Positions 57,602 through 64,000 of a stretch of 64,000 bases of DNA are shown here, in pieces. How positions within the stretch are numbered: position 1 is the first letter of the stretch; every line of letters begins with the position of its first letter. The stretch is from assembly GCA_013397935.1 (NCBI GenBank), contig VZRN01005890.1:62001-126000 (forward strand). Direction: 5' to 3'. Below the pieces are notes generated by a model. That model had not been told where the DNA came from. It did no database searches and was given only the letters and a program-made list of their open reading frames with translations. Source of the stretch: Dasyornis broadbenti (taxonomy: Eukaryota; Chordata; Aves; Passeriformes; Dasyornithidae). The position numbers and the translations under genes are program-made.

Positions 57602-60600
57602 AATGTTTTCTCTCTATTATCTGTCTTGGGCCTAAAACCAGTAAGTTACACCAGTCCTAAATAGTGATGTTCATGTTATTTCCTCTACAAGACACAAGTT
57701 GAGAATCCCAGATAATTCCCATTGTAAGCCTACTAAACATATGTGAAAACTAAGAACAGGCCGAAAAAGGAGAAACCCAGGAAAAAAAAAGAGAAGGGCC
57801 AGGACTTCACTTCAGCACCGTCAGTCACACCAGTCCACCAGAGAAAGTAAATTAAAGTACCTTTAAAAGATAGAAACCATTCAGTGGCCCAGGAGAGGTT
57901 TTTATTGCAGGGAGAGGAGGGTGCTGGGAGCTGAGGGGTATTTAAGGCAAGAGGCCCAGCAGACTGTGAGTCTTTGATCCAGTATCCACTACACAGACAC
58001 CAGTAAAATGATCTCACCACTTTTGCAAAAGTAGCATCATGAAGTTTGGCAACAACAATGTGGTACTTGAACTCTTTGGAATTTAGGTGAGGTGGGAAGC
58101 CCTGCATGAAGCAGACAGCTTGTGCAGATTTGCATGACATGTGACAGAGCTCCAGCTGTTGGTTGTCTGAGAGCTGCACCCACAGGCACAATGCGCACTG
58201 GGGCAGCTACTGCAGGAGGCACCGTCCATGCACTGGGACGTGGCCTCAAGGTTCAGTGTGAGCGGCGAAGCAACCTACAGGAAGCCTGGATGAGAAACCA
58301 CAGGATAGGTGAAGGAAGTTTATGTTCAGATATTGGCTCATGCGTAAGGACAGGTAAGAGCCCAGTTTGTGATCACTGGAGTGCTCTGCTTGATCGCTGT
58401 CTACTGGTCCTTGAGCACAGCAGAGGACAGCTGGGCTCAAGAGGGTACCTAGCCAGGGATTTCTGTGTTTCAAAGCAAAAGAAGCTTCCTATTTCTTAGC
58501 TGAGTCACCCTCTTCAAAACAAAAGCAAACCTAGATGACTTCCTGAGCACTGAGCTGCAGGCAGTTTGTACAGCAAGTCACTTAGGTATAATTTTTGAAG
58601 ATGCAGTGAGTACAGAGGATGAGGAAATAAATGTCACACTTTGAGCTTAACCAAGATGTGACAGTTTATATAAACACAAATTCAAAAACGATGAGCTGAT
58701 CTGTCATCCTGATCCACAAAGCTTTTGTACAACTAAGCACACAAAGCTGCCCTGATCCAAGAACACAGCACAAGTCATGGATACTGCATTGGTTATAAAC
58801 TCGATTTTGCTTGCCTACAAAGATCTGTGATTCTGCTCCATGTTTACCTTCTTTGTACATTTGCAGAACATTTTGAAAGACCTTTATAAATCTATGCAAG
58901 ATAATGTATTTCACTGTAATTATCCCACTAACCTTGGGCTGCATCTTGTCACATGATGCAGAACCTAAAGCAGACCTGCTGCAACATTTAGAGACAGCAA
59001 GGTAATTACCAGGGTGCACATGCACCACAGTATTTACAGGAAAGCTGAGATTGGTGTGTGCTTAAGTGAGTTTTTGGTGAATTCAGGGAAATAACTTACA
59101 GGTCTTGGCATACCGACTGTACTTCTATGTATAACTTTTCATTCACAGGGCAACTACAGTGTTTCTTCTATAAGTCTCTATATGTACAGAATTTTACAGC
59201 ACCTCATGCACTGTCCAAAACAGATAGAAATTACAGATAAATATAGAATTCTTTTAGATTGAAATATCTGTATATTTAGAAAAATATACATTAGTAAACA
59301 CAATAAACCAGGTAGAGAAGTGTACCAGTTCTAAAGTCTCACATGCAGGTACATTTCTGGATTAAGTCATGGTAGCTTAGTAATGTGATAACCAACATGA
59401 GCATTTTTTTGTTTTACCATCCACATACATACATATACACAGACAACTATTTGATAATTTACTTTTCTAAACTACTTAAATATTTATCTTGTGATACATA
59501 CCACATATCTTAAACATTTAGCAGCATCTTCACCTCGCTCAGACACACCTATTGTAATCTTAAACAGTCAATGTAGTTTTCCTGTTAGTATCTGGAAAAT
59601 GAATGTTTAGTTCAGAATGAGATAACATGAAATTCCAGTTATTTTAACTCCTCCAAAATACTTCAAATAGGTGTTCTATGAAATGTTTTCGCTTGCTCAA
59701 AATGAGCCTTTCCTAGTGTCTTTCTCCCCTAATTGCACAACGTACAGGCCCCTGTCCGACAGCTGATCCAGCACACCCTGGCAGGTAGGGACTATTACCG
59801 CTGCGGATGTGACTGAAACGGCACCAGCATTTCAAGAACCTCCAAGAACATTATTTTTCAGAAATAGTAACCGTTATTCTCATTCCAGTCATCCTACCAG
59901 GTAGGGATAAACTAAGCAGAGTATCTGATGAAAATCTGACCTTGCCAAAACCCAAAACTACTGCAAAGAAACAAACCAACATCTCTTCCCCTCACCATTA
60001 AACACACCAATGTGAACCCTCAAGATTTAACAGACAGACACAAGGGCTGTGGTGTTTGGGCTTGGGTTGTTTTCCCCTCACAACATGGCACGCAGACATC
60101 CAAATCAAACCTGCAGATACTTCTACATGATCTTTGTGCCGACCCAAGCAAGCCACTTTCTCTTACTGCTTCAGAATTGCACTGCAGAATTGCCCACTGC
60201 CATCTACACCACCACTACCCAAAGCTCAGCCACAAAACTCCACTGCCTGATTTAAGCACATGGTGTAAACCTGTAGCAAACACTAAAGTTTTAGGCTTTA
60301 GAAAATACGTGGCTGTTCTGGAGATTGCTAACTAGGGAGACTCTCTTGACAGTATTCTTCCTGGGATGGAAACAGAATGAGCAGAGAGGCTTTCCTGACT
60401 AAACCTTGGTGTCTGTGTTTCATGTGTTTGGTTCAGTAAATTTATGGAAATAAAGATGAAAATAAATGATGTTTGCAATATGAAATACTGTGGTGTGTAA
60501 ACTGAAGAATCTTCTCATTCCATTCAGTAGGGAAGAGTGAACTCAGCCCACTTTTGGCATCACAAATAAGTATATTTCTAACTCATAATGAAAAGGCATC

Positions 60601-61877
60601 TTATCTGTCCAGAAAGCACATCTTATTTACAGCATATGGAGGTCTCCCATGACACAGTACACAAACACAGTTCAGTCATGTTCAGCATAGAGTGCCAAAA
60701 GCAAACCATTGAAATAGCCAAGCAACAGCCCCGCTATCATTTGCTGCAACACACAACACTCAATCCACTTCTCAAAGCAGCCTCTGAGCAACAGGATCAC
60801 AGAAAGTGTCTCCTGGGAAAGAAAACTACAAGTTCCATGCTGGTGCCACATTTAAGAGCTCTGCCAAACTTAAACAAAACCAGAGAAAACACATCCTGAA
60901 AAGCATAACAATAAAACAAAGCAGTGGTACAAATTTTCCTTAGAGAATTTCATATTCCCTCTAAAAGACTGAAATCTCAGTATTATGAGCCACAAAGATT
61001 TCCTGTGCTATACACAAGTTTAACTAACATTTTCCACACACTGGGATTTCAACTCCCCTCTGCCCCTCTTCCCCCACAACAACCAACTTTACAGGCTGTG
61101 TAAAAACCATCTGTTGTATATGGGTGTTTCGAGGTTTTTTTGAACACAGTTTTCCTATACTGCATCAACTCCATTTTTTCTTTTCCTTGTGCACATGAAA
61201 GTCTTTTGAGAGCCCCAGGATGCAATGCTGTTTTACAGTGTCTAAGCCTGTCTTCCTCCAGAAATAGTTCTGAGGAAGATGCCTTCTGGTAGCATTCTGT
61301 GTCACACTTTGGTGTTGAAAAAGAATCCAGAAGCCAGGTGCCTGTCACCAGATGGAAGAAAAATTAAACAGATGACTTCAGTTTAGACACCTAACCTGGT
61401 ACGTGATGGTGAATGTGACTATATACAACAGCTGACATTGTCATATAAAACGTGGTCACAAAAAGAGCTCATCTGAGCAACAAGCTGTATTTTCCTTCTG
61501 TTCTCATTAAACAGAAATTTACATCAGCTTAAATTTTGATTGATGAACTTGAACCTAATACAAATTATATCAATGAGCCTACTAAAGGGAGAATTGTCAC
61601 TAAAAAGGAAATAGATTGGAAACCAAAAAACTTATAAACAACGACATTGCTTTTTAGCAGTAAGCTTCCAATTCACAAGCTATCTAATGAAAAATGCAAT
61701 TAAAAACAATGTAAGAAAAAGCACAGAAATGCCATTACATAATACTCATAAAATACAGCAGTTGATCACACACAAATATTTAAAAGATAATTTAGAACCC
61801 AGCTAGACATCACAGGAAATAAAGACACAGATCACTATACAAATACAGAACAATGTCCTAGGAAAAGAAAATGCCCC

Positions 61878-61898
61878 TTTTTTTTTTTTTTTTTTTTT
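61878..61898 (+). repeat. 21-base T run (A run on the PALS2 sense strand)
   Basis: The run is uninterrupted. In PALS2 transcripts it would be a 21-nt internal A tract. Confidence 0.95.
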
Positions 61899-62772
61899 AT
61901 TAAAAGCAATGTGTTTTCACAAGTGTGAATAAATAGTCCTAAACATTAAGTGTCACCTACAAGGCTCCACATTATCAGGTTCTCTCAAGCTACTTCACCA
62001 TTAATCAAATTGCACTGAATTACCTTGCGTATGACTTTCTAATGTCAGTACTTCAACTGCAATGGGCTAACAGGTTGGCTCCCAAGAAAGCCTAGTAAGC
62101 AGCTTGCAAGGTATTGCTCTATGTTATTTTAGGAGACAGATAAAAGGGAACCTACACGAAAGTTATCTAAACCAAGAGATATCAAAAACTTGTGAAACAT
62201 CAGGAATGCACCAACATTAAGCTGAAAACAGCTGGAGCAGTGGACCTGTGTTTTTGTTACGGCTTTTAATATTTAAAATTCTGCTCCCATGAAATTATTA
62301 TTTTTTAAAGAAGAAAAAAACCCAAAGAAATTAGTGTTCTTTCCTAATACGAGCTTTAGACATTTGATCAGTTAAACACTGACATTAACAGATTTTACAA
62401 AAATTGTTTCAAGTATCTTTTTTTTAATCACAGTGAAAATGTAAGACCAAGATGTAAATGTTGAAGTGAATGATTGAAAGTTTCTTAGATGAAAAAGGCA
62501 AAGGTACTAAAACAAAACATAGAAAAATGCTTAAACGCATTTCCTTCATGTGATATGAATAGAAAGGTTATCTGTAAAAAGTTAGAAAAATTAAAATAAA
62601 TTACATATTTAAGTACACTTTCTCTTCAACTTTTTTATAAAAATTCAGAACAGTGTACTTTTGAATATACACAGAGTAAAAATGCACAGGTGCTGTAGGT
62701 TATCATCAGTATCTACACGTCACATTTGCTGCTGTTGACTTTATTTATTACTTAAGCTCCTGTTGGAACACC

Positions 62773-62949
62773 TCAATAGACCCAGCTGATGGGGACCCAC
62801 TGCGGCTCCAGCCTCAGTCTCTCAATGGCTGTTTGCAGCTTCTCGAAGGCTTTGTCCAGGTTGTCATTGACAATAGTCAGGTCAAAGTAGTGGTTGTAGG
62901 CTCGCTGGATCCGGGCACTCTCATCCACTGTTTTTTTCAGATCAGTGTC
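62773..62949 (-). CDS. PALS2: PALS2 (MPP6) terminal coding exon
   Basis: On the minus strand, acceptor CTTCCACAG ends at 62950 and the exon starts at 62949 in phase 0. It encodes 58 residues: DTDLKKTVDESARIQRAYNH, then YFDLTIVNDNLDKAFEKLQT, then AIERLRLEPQWVPISWVY, stop at 62775-62773. This is the end of the guanylate-kinase-like domain of a p55-subfamily MAGUK scaffold; the EPQWVPISWVY ending and gene order point to PALS2/MPP6. PALS2 binds LIN7 and cell-adhesion partners through its L27, PDZ, SH3 and GK domains at the membrane; the GK fold binds partners and is not thought to be an active kinase. The other domains lie outside the window. The gene is convergent with GSDME. Confidence 0.95.
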   Translation of the reverse strand, partial: DTDLKKTVDESARIQRAYNHYFDLTIVNDNLDKAFEKLQTAIERLRLEPQWVPISWVY

Positions 62950-64000
62950 CTGTGGAAGATTTTTACAGATTACTGAATCTAAACCTTACTAAAGATTTAA
63001 AGATAAGGCTTGGCAAACCCACACAGATACAGAAGAACATCCTTTCAGTACATACTGAAACTGACTATTTAAAGCTAAATACTTAATATATTTTAAAAAT
63101 AAGGAAAGTTTTCATTTATAGTAAATTCACACAGAAATTCAGCTAAAATACATTGAAAGGCTGAAAAAGTTCTGAGCTGTATCAATAACATTAAATATGG
63201 CAAGCAAATATTTGCCAATCTTGCAATTTTGAAGAGAATCAATAAAAGCATGTGAACTTGGGCTGGTGTGCCCAATGGGCAGTTAATCATTTTGGGCAAC
63301 TGATGATCCAACCAGAATAAAATTAATGCTTTAGCAATGACTGAGTCAATCAGTTTTGTAAATGTAATTGTGCCCCTTTTATTTCCACAGAAGGCACCAA
63401 AAATCCAAGATTTTAAGTTAGTATAAAATGAATGACAATTTCCGGCAAAATAAAACTCTGGAATACCTTATGGCTCTTAGAGACAACATTCTAGACTTGC
63501 TCACCTGACACCAGTTGTCATTTGTAAACTACTGCTGCTGCATTATTGTAGTCCTGATATGAGCAGCAAAATGCAGGAAATTTATATTCCTACATTATGA
63601 AGCCTTTATAAAGTACCTCTGAGCTAATTTTTGTGTTTTGCTAGTCCTACATTCTTTAAAAATTCCTCTCCATTTTTGCACAACAGCAATTCTTTTAGTA
63701 ACCAATTATGAGATTTGTCCCCCTTTACAATGCTTAGTGTTTTCAAGTCCTGATACAGCTATCAATATAAAAGCTAAAAAGAAAAACCAAGTTTGTCAAT
63801 AGCATTTCCTTCGCAGTAAATGAAGGAGACGAGTAAATGTATGACCACAAGAGCCAGAATCTTTGTAATGAAATGGGTTAGGATGCTAGAAATAATACAG
63901 CCAGACCCACTAACAAGTAGACCATAATACTTTAAATAACATTTGTTTTTCATTTGCTCAGGAAGCACAAGAATATGAAAGAGCAAAACATACTCTATAT
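62950..64000 (-). other. PALS2: PALS2 intron, truncated by the window end
   Basis: This AT-rich sequence lies upstream (in gene direction) of the terminal coding exon. No further PALS2 exon was recognised before the window ends. Confidence 0.8.

Larger units (their letters stand above)
56115..62772 (-). other. PALS2: PALS2 3' UTR (probable, about 6.6 kb)
   Basis: Read on the minus strand, this starts after the TGA at 62775-62773. It is AT-rich and contains a 21-base A tract (plus-strand T run 61878-61898) and a short hairpin at 57571-57601. The distal end rests on AATAAA at 56143-56138 (minus) with good U/GU-rich sequence beyond it. Other AATAAA copies (for example 57237-57232) would give shorter UTRs. 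Confidence 0.6.

Noticed and set aside
57733..58191. 152-codon minus-strand frame in the PALS2 3' UTR
   Set aside because: It lies inside the probable UTR and has no recognisable domain.
1..64000. CRISPR arrays, tRNA or rRNA genes, bacterial operons
   Set aside because: No spaced identical repeats, tRNA-like cloverleaf or prokaryotic gene density; the window is animal nuclear DNA.

Overview
This is vertebrate nuclear DNA, most likely from a bird. It has widely spaced exons with GT/AG introns, one CpG island, and several fragments of CR1, the dominant avian LINE, some ending in the CR1-type (ATTCTRTG) 3' repeat. Three protein genes can be read: the last eight coding exons of OSBPL3 (+ strand), all nine coding exons of GSDME/DFNA5 (+ strand), and the terminal coding exon of PALS2/MPP6 (- strand). 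The same three genes are neighbours in mammals (human 7p15), so gene order supports the calls. The predicted caspase motif of the gasdermin, DAVD at residues 270-273, matches what I recall for chicken GSDME. The species itself cannot be fixed from the window.

Layout. 1-13357: C-terminal 305 residues of ORP3, covering most of the oxysterol-binding-related domain including the EQVSHHPP signature, followed by a probable long 3' UTR with several AATAAA signals (13635 to 18751). About 18780-28400: intergenic, with one antisense CR1 copy at 22255-22735. About 28400-29110: CpG island, probably the GSDME promoter and non-coding exon 1, with a 56-base assembly gap (28952-29007). 32757-53112: GSDME coding exons, predicting 501 residues; the introns carry four CR1 fragments and T/G-rich low-complexity blocks. 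53113 to about 54560: GSDME 3' UTR with a perfect 32-bp palindrome. About 56115-62949: PALS2 terminal exon on the minus strand, with a long 3' UTR of roughly 6.6 kb. 62950-64000: PALS2 intron.

The genes are linked by position and are not known to act in one pathway. ORP3 is a lipid-transfer protein of ER-plasma membrane contacts. GSDME is a caspase-activated pore-forming effector of lytic cell death. PALS2 is a membrane-associated guanylate-kinase scaffold of cell polarity. GSDME and PALS2 converge tail to tail, with only about 1.6 kb between their predicted poly(A) sites.

I found no prokaryotic-type system, CRISPR array, RNA gene or intact mobile element. The observations most worth checking are the bird-type caspase site, two in-frame alternative splice options in GSDME, a tandemly duplicated splice donor in OSBPL3, the palindrome and hairpin pair in the GSDME 3' UTR, and a rearranged CR1. 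Nothing here can honestly be called a new system.
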